This document shows positions 7,031 through 13,816 of a DNA stretch of 14,330 nucleotides, piece by piece. The DNA is from an uncultured Bacilli bacterium (GTDB taxonomy: Bacteria; Bacillota_I; Bacilli_A; RF39; UBA660), in assembly GCA_934132925.1 (NCBI GenBank), contig CAKPAL010000019.1:1-14330 (forward strand). The letters run 5' to 3'. Position 1 is the stretch's first letter, and each line of letters opens with the position of its first letter. The translations under genes and the position numbers were made by a program. Below the pieces are notes generated by a model. The model worked only from the letters and a program-made list of their open reading frames with translations. It had not been told where the DNA came from and ran no database searches.

Positions 7031-7498
7031 TCTTTTATTTAAATACTTTATATCTTCATTATCTACTTCTATTCCATTCCATAAAATATAATTATATACC
7101 ACTTTAGTTACTACTCCTAGATAGTCTTCTCTATTACCATAATAAATAACATTATTCATATCTGTAGGTATTTCTAATTTATCATAAGATAATTCTATTC
7201 CATATGAATAGTAAAAATCATTACCAATAATAAAGGAAGCATTATTATCATGTAATCTATGCAATTCTTTTCTTAAATCACAAATATTATATACTTCATT
7301 ATTAGGTATTGAAGATATGTCTTCCCTTTTACCCAATAACAAAACCTCCCCATCTTCAATACTCCACTCTCTATTATTATCTTCTATTTGACATGAATTA
7401 TATTCTTTAATTTTGATATTTCTAATTATATAGTCATTACCCGCTAGTAAAGATATTAAATATATTACATCTTTCCAAGTACCATTCTTTACTTCCAT
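7010..7498 (-). CDS. Unrecognised 162-aa soluble protein
   Basis: No family recognised. The sequence is acidic in the middle and Lys-rich at the C-terminus (KYLNKRKLKKIC), with no signal peptide and no membrane segment, so it is probably cytoplasmic. It contains alternating hydrophobic stretches typical of an alpha/beta fold, e.g. NASFIIGNDFYYSYGIELSY. The ATG is 5 nt after the stop of the upstream tail-anchored membrane protein and lacks a visible Shine-Dalgarno, so translation probably depends on coupling with that gene. Function unknown; the pairing with a membrane protein gene suggests they act together. Confidence 0.75.
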   Translation of the reverse strand: MEVKNGTWKDVIYLISLLAGNDYIIRNIKIKEYNSCQIEDNNREWSIEDGEVLLLGKREDISSIPNNEVYNICDLRKELHRLHDNNASFIIGNDFYYSYGIELSYDKLEIPTDMNNVIYYGNREDYLGVVTKVVYNYILWNGIEVDNEDIKYLNKRKLKKIC

Positions 7499-7503
7499 AT
7501 ATA

Positions 7504-8013
7504 CTATTTAACTATTAAATATATAATTAAACCAATTAATAAAACAAATACAGCAGATAAAATAATTAATAATCTTTTACTTATATTTAAGAAACCATTT
7601 TTATTCATACTATTTAGCAAATTAATTTTAAACATATCCCTATCAGCATGTGATTTAGATACCATAACACCCTTATAAGTAGTTAATTCTTTTTGATGGC
7701 CTTCAGATAATATTTCCTCAGGAGTAATAGTATCTAACATTATTAACTTTTGATTTTCATACAAAGTATAATGTAATACTATATCACCATGTACTTTAGA
7801 AAACATTCTATCAGTAGGCAACTTCAACTCATACTTTACTATACCTTCCTTACTATTCTTAGATACCGGTACTCCAACAAAATTACCATCTCTTAAAGCC
7901 GGTACATAATCAAAAATTAATTTCTTATAAGCAAGCATATTATACTTTTTTAGAGATCTCTCTATTTTTTTAAACTCATTTTCATTTAAATATTCAACAA
8001 CATATGAATGCAC
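7504..8013 (-). CDS. Unrecognised tail-anchored membrane protein
   Basis: A 169-aa protein with a soluble N-terminal region of about 145 residues and one C-terminal membrane helix (about 148-168, LLIILSAVFVLLIGLIIYLI) preceded by Lys/Arg (ISKRL). With no signal peptide, the large domain should face the cytoplasm. The start is GTG (8013-8011): no in-frame ATG lies nearby and a Shine-Dalgarno AGGTGA is 7 nt upstream. The stretch VMVSKSHADRDMFKINLL (117-133) looks like a conserved motif but I cannot assign it. It is first of a two-gene unit with the 162-aa protein. Stop is TAG. Confidence 0.75.
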   Translation of the reverse strand: MHSYVVEYLNENEFKKIERSLKKYNMLAYKKLIFDYVPALRDGNFVGVPVSKNSKEGIVKYELKLPTDRMFSKVHGDIVLHYTLYENQKLIMLDTITPEEILSEGHQKELTTYKGVMVSKSHADRDMFKINLLNSMNKNGFLNISKRLLIILSAVFVLLIGLIIYLIVK

Positions 8014-8069
8014 TTTCTATCACCTATAATTATTGTACTACATTTAAATATATTTTAAAAGATATTTTA

Positions 8070-8098
8070 CACAAAAAACTGACTTATTTGTCAGTTTT
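8070..8098 (-). terminator. Rho-independent terminator of the two-gene unit 9240-8084
   Basis: On the - strand, AAAACTGAC (8098-8090) and GTCAGTTTT (8083-8075) pair over a 6-nt loop, followed by TT and TGTG. The gene's TAA stop (8086-8084) is inside the loop. Confidence 0.85.
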
Positions 8099-8791
8099 CT
8101 TTGTTTTAACTCTAATTTTTGCTACTTTATGATCTATATTCTCTTCATCAAAGAAAAATACTAATTCATCAAGACTCTCTAATGTCATATAAGATATAGG
8201 CTCAAAAGTAAAACTTTCTCTTAACATTTGGTAATAGAAACTAACTGGTTTTTTATTCTCATTTAAATAAGCATATTTTTTTAGTTCATTTAATTCATTA
8301 GTAATTCTTGTTACTTCCTTACATCCTTTATTAATTGGTATACTACCTAAATTAATAGATTCTAAATTCATTGTTACCTTATGATTTAATTCATCTATTT
8401 TTTCTTGATACAAAGTCTTACTAGAAGTATTACTACTATAAATTATATCTAATAGTTTATCTAAAGCATCATTATCAAAAGATAATATCTTACTTATTAA
8501 TTCAGCCTCATAAGGTAAAGTAATTTCATCATAATCAAGTATATATTCTTTATTAGGTCTTATTTCTTTATAAGTAAGATTCAAAATATTTTCTTTATTT
8601 AATGTAGGATTTGGTATATTACTTTTACATTTAACATGTCTTACTATTCCACAATTACTTATTATTAATTTTCTTATAAAATCTAATTTATCTCTATCTA
8701 CTTTTACCCTATTCTTTGATATGTAAGGTTTTTTTACTCCCTCTATTAATTTATAATAAATCATTTCATTATCTAACTTATAGTATCTCAT
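8084..8791 (-). CDS. Unrecognised 235-aa cytoplasmic protein
   Basis: No family recognised. There is no signal peptide or membrane helix. The N-terminal part (MRYYKLDNEMIYYKL) looks like beta strands, the middle (about 95-190) is helical and charged, and the C-terminus is basic (KTKKTDK). Its ATG overlaps the stop of the upstream 149-aa gene by one base (TAATG), a classical coupled junction, and a strong Shine-Dalgarno (GGAGGAAAAAATA) lies inside the upstream gene. The two proteins therefore probably work together. Ends in a terminator hairpin. Confidence 0.75.
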   Translation of the reverse strand: MRYYKLDNEMIYYKLIEGVKKPYISKNRVKVDRDKLDFIRKLIISNCGIVRHVKCKSNIPNPTLNKENILNLTYKEIRPNKEYILDYDEITLPYEAELISKILSFDNDALDKLLDIIYSSNTSSKTLYQEKIDELNHKVTMNLESINLGSIPINKGCKEVTRITNELNELKKYAYLNENKKPVSFYYQMLRESFTFEPISYMTLESLDELVFFFDEENIDHKVAKIRVKTKKTDK

Positions 8792-9240
8792 TATTTTTTC
8801 CTCCTCAATACTTTATTATTTGTATATATACTACTTAAAATATTAATATTAGTTATTTCTTCTTTAATTAACTCACCTAATATATAATTTTCATCAGGAG
8901 CAGTTATCATAAGTCCTCCTTTAGTAGAATATCTTACTATTAATAACTTATCATTATATTCTACCATGTTCATATATTTAATTAATTTACTATTACTAAA
9001 ATATACTAATCTAGAAATATCTTCAGGTTTAGCTATAGTTATTCTAAAAGTTTTTTCTGTAGTATTTAATATTGTCCTAATAATTCTAGTTATATCAATT
9101 AAACTAAAATTATTATATTCTTTATTAAATATTTCATCTAATACTATTAATTTATCCTTATTTATCTTTTCATCAGTAGTATAATTTATTATTATATATG
9201 TATTATCTTTGCATATATAAGTTCTATTAATTTTATCCAT
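8791..9240 (-). CDS. Unrecognised 149-aa protein, first gene of a coupled pair
   Basis: No family recognised. It is predicted cytoplasmic, with no membrane segment, a mixed alpha/beta pattern and a basic C-terminus (NKVLRRKK). The Shine-Dalgarno GGTGAT sits just before the ATG. It is transcribed from a good sigma-A-like promoter that shares its -35 with the divergent gene at 9336, suggesting the two units are regulated together or against each other. Confidence 0.75.
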   Translation of the reverse strand: MDKINRTYICKDNTYIIINYTTDEKINKDKLIVLDEIFNKEYNNFSLIDITRIIRTILNTTEKTFRITIAKPEDISRLVYFSNSKLIKYMNMVEYNDKLLIVRYSTKGGLMITAPDENYILGELIKEEITNINILSSIYTNNKVLRRKK

Positions 9241-9259
9241 AATATCACCGGTAGTTAGT

Positions 9260-9288
9260 ATTATAACATCATTTTAATATACTTGCAA
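9260..9288 (-). promoter_or_regulatory. Sigma-A promoter of the 149/235-aa operon
   Basis: TTGCAA (9288-9283), exactly 17 bp, then perfect TATAAT (9265-9260), 20 bp upstream of the ATG. The -35 is palindromic and is shared with the divergent promoter. Confidence 0.75.
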
Positions 9289-9311
9289 TATTTATCTATA
9301 TATATTATAAT
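9283..9311 (+). promoter_or_regulatory. Sigma-A promoter of the membrane-hairpin protein gene
   Basis: TTGCAA (9283-9288), exactly 17 bp, then perfect TATAAT (9306-9311), followed by Shine-Dalgarno AAAGGAGG (9322-9329). It uses the same TTGCAA hexamer as the opposite-strand promoter. Confidence 0.75.
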
Positions 9312-9335
9312 ATTTAGTACCAAAGGAGGAATTAT

Positions 9336-9947
9336 ATGAAAGATATAAAATATAATAGTGATTTATCTGAAGATATCTATAACTTAAATAACAATAATGT
9401 ATCACATATTTCTTTATTATCAATACAAATGCTTATATTAATATTACAAATGATGATTAGTGCATTAATCTTTAATATATTTAGTATTCCTACTAATATT
9501 ATAAGTATAATATCTTTTGTAGTAGGAACAATAGTATTTAATTTTGCTTCTATAACCATAATAAAGGCTCAAATGAAAGATAGATTAAACAAAATAAATA
9601 GAAAAAGTAATAGTAATATTAACACTCTCATAAATACTTTAGATAATAATGGCTTATCTACTAGTAAAGAGAAAATTATGGACTGTACTATTTGTGAAGA
9701 ATTAACCAGTAGTAGAACTATCAATGAAGATAATGATGTCATTAGTACTGAAGATAAAATCATTAGATATTTCTACTTACTTGATAATAATGATAAAATA
9801 AGAGTATTAAAACAAATAAAAAGAGAAATAATAAGTGACAAAACAAAAATAAATAGTAATTCTTTATCACTACTAGAAGATAAAGATTTAGAAGGAAGAG
9901 AACTTCCTGTTAGAAAAACATTAGTATTAAAAGAAAAGAAAAGATAA
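9336..9947 (+). CDS. Unrecognised two-helix membrane protein with cytoplasmic tail
   Basis: A 203-aa protein with two closely spaced hydrophobic helices (about 27-49 and 54-77) followed by a basic patch (KDRLNKINRK, 81-90) and a 120-residue charged tail. By the positive-inside rule both ends should be cytoplasmic. The tail contains two Cys (DCTICEEL, about 115-122) and a basic end (LKEKKR). No family recognised. A strong Shine-Dalgarno (AAAGGAGG) supports the start. It is divergent from the 149-aa gene across a symmetric promoter. Several antisense frames inside it are shadows. Confidence 0.75.
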   Translation: MKDIKYNSDLSEDIYNLNNNNVSHISLLSIQMLILILQMMISALIFNIFSIPTNIISIISFVVGTIVFNFASITIIKAQMKDRLNKINRKSNSNINTLINTLDNNGLSTSKEKIMDCTICEELTSSRTINEDNDVISTEDKIIRYFYLLDNNDKIRVLKQIKREIISDKTKINSNSLSLLEDKDLEGRELPVRKTLVLKEKKR

Positions 9948-9966
9948 CATAAAGTTATCTCTTTTT
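9942..9966 (+). terminator. Terminator after the two-helix membrane protein
   Basis: AGATAAC and GTTATCT arms with a 5-nt loop, then CTTTTT. The TAA stop (9945-9947) is part of the left arm. Confidence 0.7.
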
Positions 9967-9996
9967 CATATAATATTATAAAGGAAGGTATTAAAT

Positions 9997-10278
9997 ATGA
10001 TAAATAGAGATATGATGTATGGAGGTTATTACCAGAACATTCCTGGTAGTATGATTGAAAGTAACTATAATATGCAACTTCCACCAGGAGCTCTTATGCC
10101 AAATAATATGATGACTCCATTTAATATGAATAATGGTATGAATAACAATATGAATAACCCTATTATAGAATTAAATAATAGGATTACTTCACTTGAAAAT
10201 AGAGTTAGAGCCTTAGAACAAAAATCCTCTGGTAACACTAATATCTATCAAGATGACAGTTCTCTATACATGATATAA
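9997..10278 (+). CDS. Small Met/Asn-rich coiled-coil protein
   Basis: A 93-aa protein in three parts: a Tyr/Gly/Met-rich start (MMYGGYYQ), a Met/Asn/Pro-rich low-complexity middle (about 22-55, with NMNNGMNNNMNN), and a short coiled coil (about 56-76, IIELNNRITSLENRVRALEQK) with clear heptads, then a polar tail. No signal peptide or membrane helix. Such composition is common in small spore-coat or other self-assembling surface proteins of Firmicutes, but I cannot name a family; the coat idea is inference supported only by the YjcZ-like and SpoIVB genes nearby. The Shine-Dalgarno AAGGAAGG (9981-9988) lies 8 nt before the ATG. The stop touches the following terminator. Confidence 0.75.
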   Translation: MINRDMMYGGYYQNIPGSMIESNYNMQLPPGALMPNNMMTPFNMNNGMNNNMNNPIIELNNRITSLENRVRALEQKSSGNTNIYQDDSSLYMI

Positions 10279-10306
10279 AGAGTATATATCTAGTATATAC
10301 TCTTTT
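10277..10306. terminator. Bidirectional terminator between the coiled-coil gene and tRNA-Thr
   Basis: Perfect 12-bp stem, AAAGAGTATATA (10277-10288) and TATATACTCTTT (10294-10305), 5-nt loop, followed by T on the + strand. It lies between two converging transcripts. Confidence 0.8.
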
Positions 10307-10318
10307 AATTACTGATTA

Positions 10319-10392
10319 TGGTGCCAAATGTAAGAATCGAACTTACCTCTAGGCATTACGAGGGCCTTGTTCTACCACTAAACTAATTTGGC
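10319..10392 (-). tRNA. tRNA-Thr (anticodon CGU), CCA encoded
   Basis: A complete cloverleaf: acceptor GCCAAAT/ATTTGGC (7 bp), D-arm GTTT...GAAC with AGTGGTA loop, anticodon stem AGGCC/TGCCT, loop CTCGTAA giving anticodon CGT (U33 and A37 in place), 4-nt variable loop, T-arm GTAAG-TTCGATT-CTTAC, discriminator A and genomic CCA (10321-10319). It reads ACG (Thr). G1-C72 and C2-G71 agree with ThrRS identity. The last anticodon-stem pair is a C31-U39 mismatch, which is unusual. The gene is 51 bp downstream of the addA stop. Confidence 0.93.
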
Positions 10393-10398
10393 AAATGC

Positions 10399-10437
10399 TT
10401 CTATATAATTATATCACAAAAATATAATTATATAGAA
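10399..10437. repeat. Perfect 15-bp inverted repeat between addA and tRNA-Thr
   Basis: Arms TTCTATATAATTATA (10399-10413) and TATAATTATATAGAA (10423-10437), 9-nt loop, 6 nt after the addA stop. It may stop or process addA mRNA, but no T-run follows on the - strand. Confidence 0.75.
10408..10416 (-). promoter_or_regulatory. Extended -10 promoter of tRNA-Thr
   Basis: Read on the - strand, TGATATAAT (10416-10408) is a perfect extended -10 element (TGnTATAAT), putting the transcription start about 8 nt before the mature tRNA. No good -35 is visible. It lies inside the inverted repeat. Confidence 0.5.
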
Positions 10438-10443
10438 ATTATT

Positions 10444-13400
10444 TTATAATTTTTCTAATTTATTATCAATAATAGAATATAAATATATATATGTAGGTTT
10501 ACCAAATACTTTTTCAATATAAGACTTATAACCATTAAGTTGTTTTAAATATGCTGTATCATTAATATTTTTTAATTTATAATCAATTATTTTAATACTA
10601 TCATTATATACTAATAATAAATCAATAATACCATGATAAGTAATATTATCTTCTTCATAAATAAACTCATACTCTTTATATATATCACAATTATTTATAT
10701 CTATATTATTTAAGAAATTAACAATTATTTCCCTATCTTTACCAGATAAATTATCTATATTATTAAAATCAGTTAATTCAAATAATTCATGAATTTTTCT
10801 TCCATATTCTAATTTTGATTCTTCATCTTTAGATATAATATGAATATTCTTTTTAGAAAATGATTTTTCTTCTTCCTTATCAAGTACAATATTAATATTA
10901 TCCACTAGTAACTTATCATCTACTCTATTAATAAGTTTAAGATAATTATTATTTTTAATCATATTATAATCTTTAGTTATCTTTATTTTACTTAAATCAA
11001 TATTTTTATAATATTTCTTGGTAACTCCCTCTAAAGAATACATAATACTAGCAAAACTATTATATTTCTCTCTAATATTATTATCTATTATATCACTTAT
11101 AAAAGTCTCATCCTTATTACTAGAAGGTAAAATAAAAATCATTTTCTCTTTAGCTCTAGTTAAAGCAACATATAATAGTCTTATTCTCTCACTTATATTC
11201 TCTTTAATATAATTTCTATAAGCTAATTTATGATATATTGTATTATAATAAAAACTATCTTTATATGGAATAATTATTCCATAATCATTATCATAAGTAT
11301 ATCTATTTACTGCTTCACTTATATTAAATCTATTAAATAAACCACTGAAGTAGCAGATACTAAACTCTAATCCTTTAGAAGCATGAATAGTCATAATCTT
11401 AACAGTATCAGTACTATTATCACCAACACTATATTCAATCTTTAAATTATTACTAATAATATCTTCTAGATATTTTTGATAATCATAAATATCATAATTT
11501 AAATTAGTTAAATTACTAGTAATTTCTTTCAATTTATCAATTCTAATTGTATTAGAAGCATTATCTCCTAGTAAGAATAATTTATTATATAAATCATACT
11601 TATCTATAATTAAATCAATTATTTCATCTAAAGAAATAAAATCAATTCTCTTACTTATTTCATTACTAATTCTATAAATATCACTATCTTTATAATTATT
11701 ATTTAAAAAATAATCAAACAATACATTATCATCTATATTAAAAATAAAACTTCTACCTAGTGATATAAATAATTTCTTAAAATCATTATCAATAATATTA
11801 TCTTTTATTTTAATAATAAAACTAATAATATTCTTAATAACTAATATTACTTCACCATCAATTAAATTAATAGACTTAACTATTGAAGTAGGAATATTAT
11901 TATATTCTAATATCTTCTTATATAATTCAAATGACTTACTATTATCTAGTAATATTACAAAATCACTATATTTAACATTTCTTATTCCTTTAGTATCTTT
12001 ATCAAATACTTTATAATTATCCTTTATCTTATTATTAATATCATCCGCTATTACAAATGGCTCAATCTCATTATTCTTATAATTAGTATCATTTAAATAA
12101 TTATATACTTCAAAATTATTATTCTCTTTATTATCACCATTACCTTGATACATAAGATTACCATATATCATTTGATGTTCCTTTTGGTAGGAGGCTCCTC
12201 CTAAATAATCATCCATAATATGATTAAACATCAAATTAATATTATTTATTACTTCTTCCCTACTTCTAAAATTCTTATTTAAATCAATCTTCATTCCATT
12301 ATTATTACTACTATACATATCATATTTATTTTTAAATATATATGGATTAGCATTTCTAAATCTATATATAGATTGTTTAATATCACCAACCATATAAACA
12401 TTATTATTAGATATATAAGAAATAAATTCTTCTTGTACATCATTAGTATCTTGATATTCATCTATTAATATTTCATTTAAATTATTCTTTATTTCTTCTC
12501 TTATTTGACTATTTTCTTTAACTAATTTAATAGCTAAATTAGCAATATCAGAATATTCATAATAATTATATATTTCTTTATACTTTTTTACTTTAATATC
12601 TAATGCTTTTATAATCTTAATAATACAAGATACATAAGGTTTAGTCTTTAAAATACTATTCTTTATTTCTTCAGTATCCTTATAAATAGTTAAATCTTTG
12701 ATACTATCAATAGCCTTCTTAATTTTTTCTTTATATTCTTTAGTAGTATCTGATACACCTCTTGCTTGAGGTAATTTAATATTTATATTATCCTTAATAG
12801 AAATATAATCATCACTATCTAGAAGTGGAGATAATACTTGATATAATTTATCTAAATAATCATTATCATCAATATATTCTAAATATTCATGTATTTTATT
12901 AATAATATTAAATATTTCTTTAATATAAGTATCTATATCTTTATTAATAGTAGTTTCATTAAATCTATCATTAATATAATTATCTAGATATGATTTTTTA
13001 TTAGTCTTTAAATCTAATTTATTATTAATATTTAAAATAAACTCAAAAATATCTTTATCACTTTTTAAAGTATATTCTCTAATTAAAGAAAGAAAATCCT
13101 CATCATTACTATTATATAACTCTTCAAAAATATCATTTAAAGTCTTTCTCTTATATAAAGTAATAACTGAAGCATCAATAATATTTATATCTTTACTTAC
13201 ATTTAAATAATAATGATATTTTTTTACTAAAGATAATGCATAAGAATCAAAAGTAGTAATATCCGCTGTATCAAGTTTTGATAGTTCTTTAGTAAAACCA
13301 TTTTCTAATAGTTTAGACCCTATTCTTTCTCTCATCTCTTTAGCGGCCATTTTAGTAAATGTTAATATTAGTAAGTTATCTACTGATACACCTTTTTTTA

Positions 13401-13518
13401 CTTTTTCTAGTACTCTCTCTGTTAAAACAGCTGTCTTACCTGAGCCAGCTCCTGCTGATACAATAATATTAGTGCCTTCTGTGTAAATAGCGGTTTCTTG
13501 TTCTTTTGTCCATGCCAT
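10444..13518 (-). CDS. addA: ATP-dependent helicase/nuclease subunit A
   Basis: The AddA subunit of AddAB (RexAB), which resects DNA double-strand ends for RecA loading. Seen in order: Q-motif region WTKEQ, Walker A AGAGSGKT (22-29), LIDEYQDTND (motif II), VGDIKQSIYRFRNANP (motif III), TIHASKGLEF and RLLYVALTRAKEK (motifs V and VI), then the RecB-type nuclease domain with KIHELFEL (His about 910), GIIDLLL (Asp about 966), IIDYKLKN (Asp and Lys about 979 and 981) and QLNGY. Helicase and nuclease are thus both intact. At 1024 aa it is shorter than the roughly 1230-aa Bacillus protein, through compact middle regions. A longer frame (to 13545) overlaps the upstream gene; GAGG 6 nt before the ATG at 13518 decides the start. 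It lies 1 nt after the 98-aa gene. Confidence 0.97.
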   Translation of the reverse strand: MAWTKEQETAIYTEGTNIIVSAGAGSGKTAVLTERVLEKVKKGVSVDNLLILTFTKMAAKEMRERIGSKLLENGFTKELSKLDTADITTFDSYALSLVKKYHYYLNVSKDINIIDASVITLYKRKTLNDIFEELYNSNDEDFLSLIREYTLKSDKDIFEFILNINNKLDLKTNKKSYLDNYINDRFNETTINKDIDTYIKEIFNIINKIHEYLEYIDDNDYLDKLYQVLSPLLDSDDYISIKDNINIKLPQARGVSDTTKEYKEKIKKAIDSIKDLTIYKDTEEIKNSILKTKPYVSCIIKIIKALDIKVKKYKEIYNYYEYSDIANLAIKLVKENSQIREEIKNNLNEILIDEYQDTNDVQEEFISYISNNNVYMVGDIKQSIYRFRNANPYIFKNKYDMYSSNNNGMKIDLNKNFRSREEVINNINLMFNHIMDDYLGGASYQKEHQMIYGNLMYQGNGDNKENNNFEVYNYLNDTNYKNNEIEPFVIADDINNKIKDNYKVFDKDTKGIRNVKYSDFVILLDNSKSFELYKKILEYNNIPTSIVKSINLIDGEVILVIKNIISFIIKIKDNIIDNDFKKLFISLGRSFIFNIDDNVLFDYFLNNNYKDSDIYRISNEISKRIDFISLDEIIDLIIDKYDLYNKLFLLGDNASNTIRIDKLKEITSNLTNLNYDIYDYQKYLEDIISNNLKIEYSVGDNSTDTVKIMTIHASKGLEFSICYFSGLFNRFNISEAVNRYTYDNDYGIIIPYKDSFYYNTIYHKLAYRNYIKENISERIRLLYVALTRAKEKMIFILPSSNKDETFISDIIDNNIREKYNSFASIMYSLEGVTKKYYKNIDLSKIKITKDYNMIKNNNYLKLINRVDDKLLVDNINIVLDKEEEKSFSKKNIHIISKDEESKLEYGRKIHELFELTDFNNIDNLSGKDREIIVNFLNNIDINNCDIYKEYEFIYEEDNITYHGIIDLLLVYNDSIKIIDYKLKNINDTAYLKQLNGYKSYIEKVFGKPTYIYLYSIIDNKLEKL

Positions 13519-13519
13519 A

Positions 13520-13816
13520 TTATCCTCTGCCCCTTTTACTACCAAGTTCTCTTATTGAATTAGCATCGACATATATCATATCCTTCTTAATATTTCGATA
13601 TGGCATCAATGATTTTCTTGCTAATTCCTCTTCTTTTTTAAGTTGCTCTGCTGATAAATTACTATTAAGTAGTGGTTCGAAAATATGAGCTAGTAAATTA
13701 TCAACCGTCATAAACATATCATCATCTTCTAGATAAGCAATTGTCTCTCCCTCTTTAACTAATTCATCATTGATATATAAATCAGCCCAATATATTGTAT
13801 CATTCTTGTACTTCAT
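13520..13816 (-). CDS. Unrecognised 98-aa protein between addB and addA
   Basis: A small, acidic-then-basic protein (KEGETIAYLEDDD near 21-33, ending LGSKRGRG) with a helical charged middle (AEQLKKEEELARKSL, about 55-69). No family recognised. It is a real gene: an excellent Shine-Dalgarno (GAGGAGG, about 13821-13827) lies 6 nt before the ATG, the start overlaps the end of addB by 17 nt, and the stop is 1 nt before addA. In most Firmicutes addB and addA are directly adjacent, so a gene here is notable and suggests, by position only, a link to AddAB production or activity. Confidence 0.75.
   Translation of the reverse strand: MKYKNDTIYWADLYINDELVKEGETIAYLEDDDMFMTVDNLLAHIFEPLLNSNLSAEQLKKEEELARKSLMPYRNIKKDMIYVDANSIRELGSKRGRG

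Noticed and set aside
8966..9184. 72-codon hydrophobic + strand frame
   Set aside because: Antisense to the 149-aa gene; its Ile/Leu/Val-rich look is the usual result of reading AT-rich coding DNA backwards.
9967..9974. CATATAAT, resembling a sigma-E or sigma-A -10 before the coiled-coil gene
   Set aside because: The start site would fall on the Shine-Dalgarno, leaving no leader, and no proper -35 is present.
9377..10084. Three - strand frames of 60, 64 and 103 codons
   Set aside because: All are antisense to the two + strand genes, which have strong ribosome binding sites; the longest runs across a terminator.
11018..11212. 64-codon + strand frame inside addA
   Set aside because: Antisense to conserved helicase motifs, no ribosome binding site.
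13506..13688. 60-codon + strand frame at the addA start
   Set aside because: Antisense to the 98-aa gene and the addA start; no ribosome binding site.
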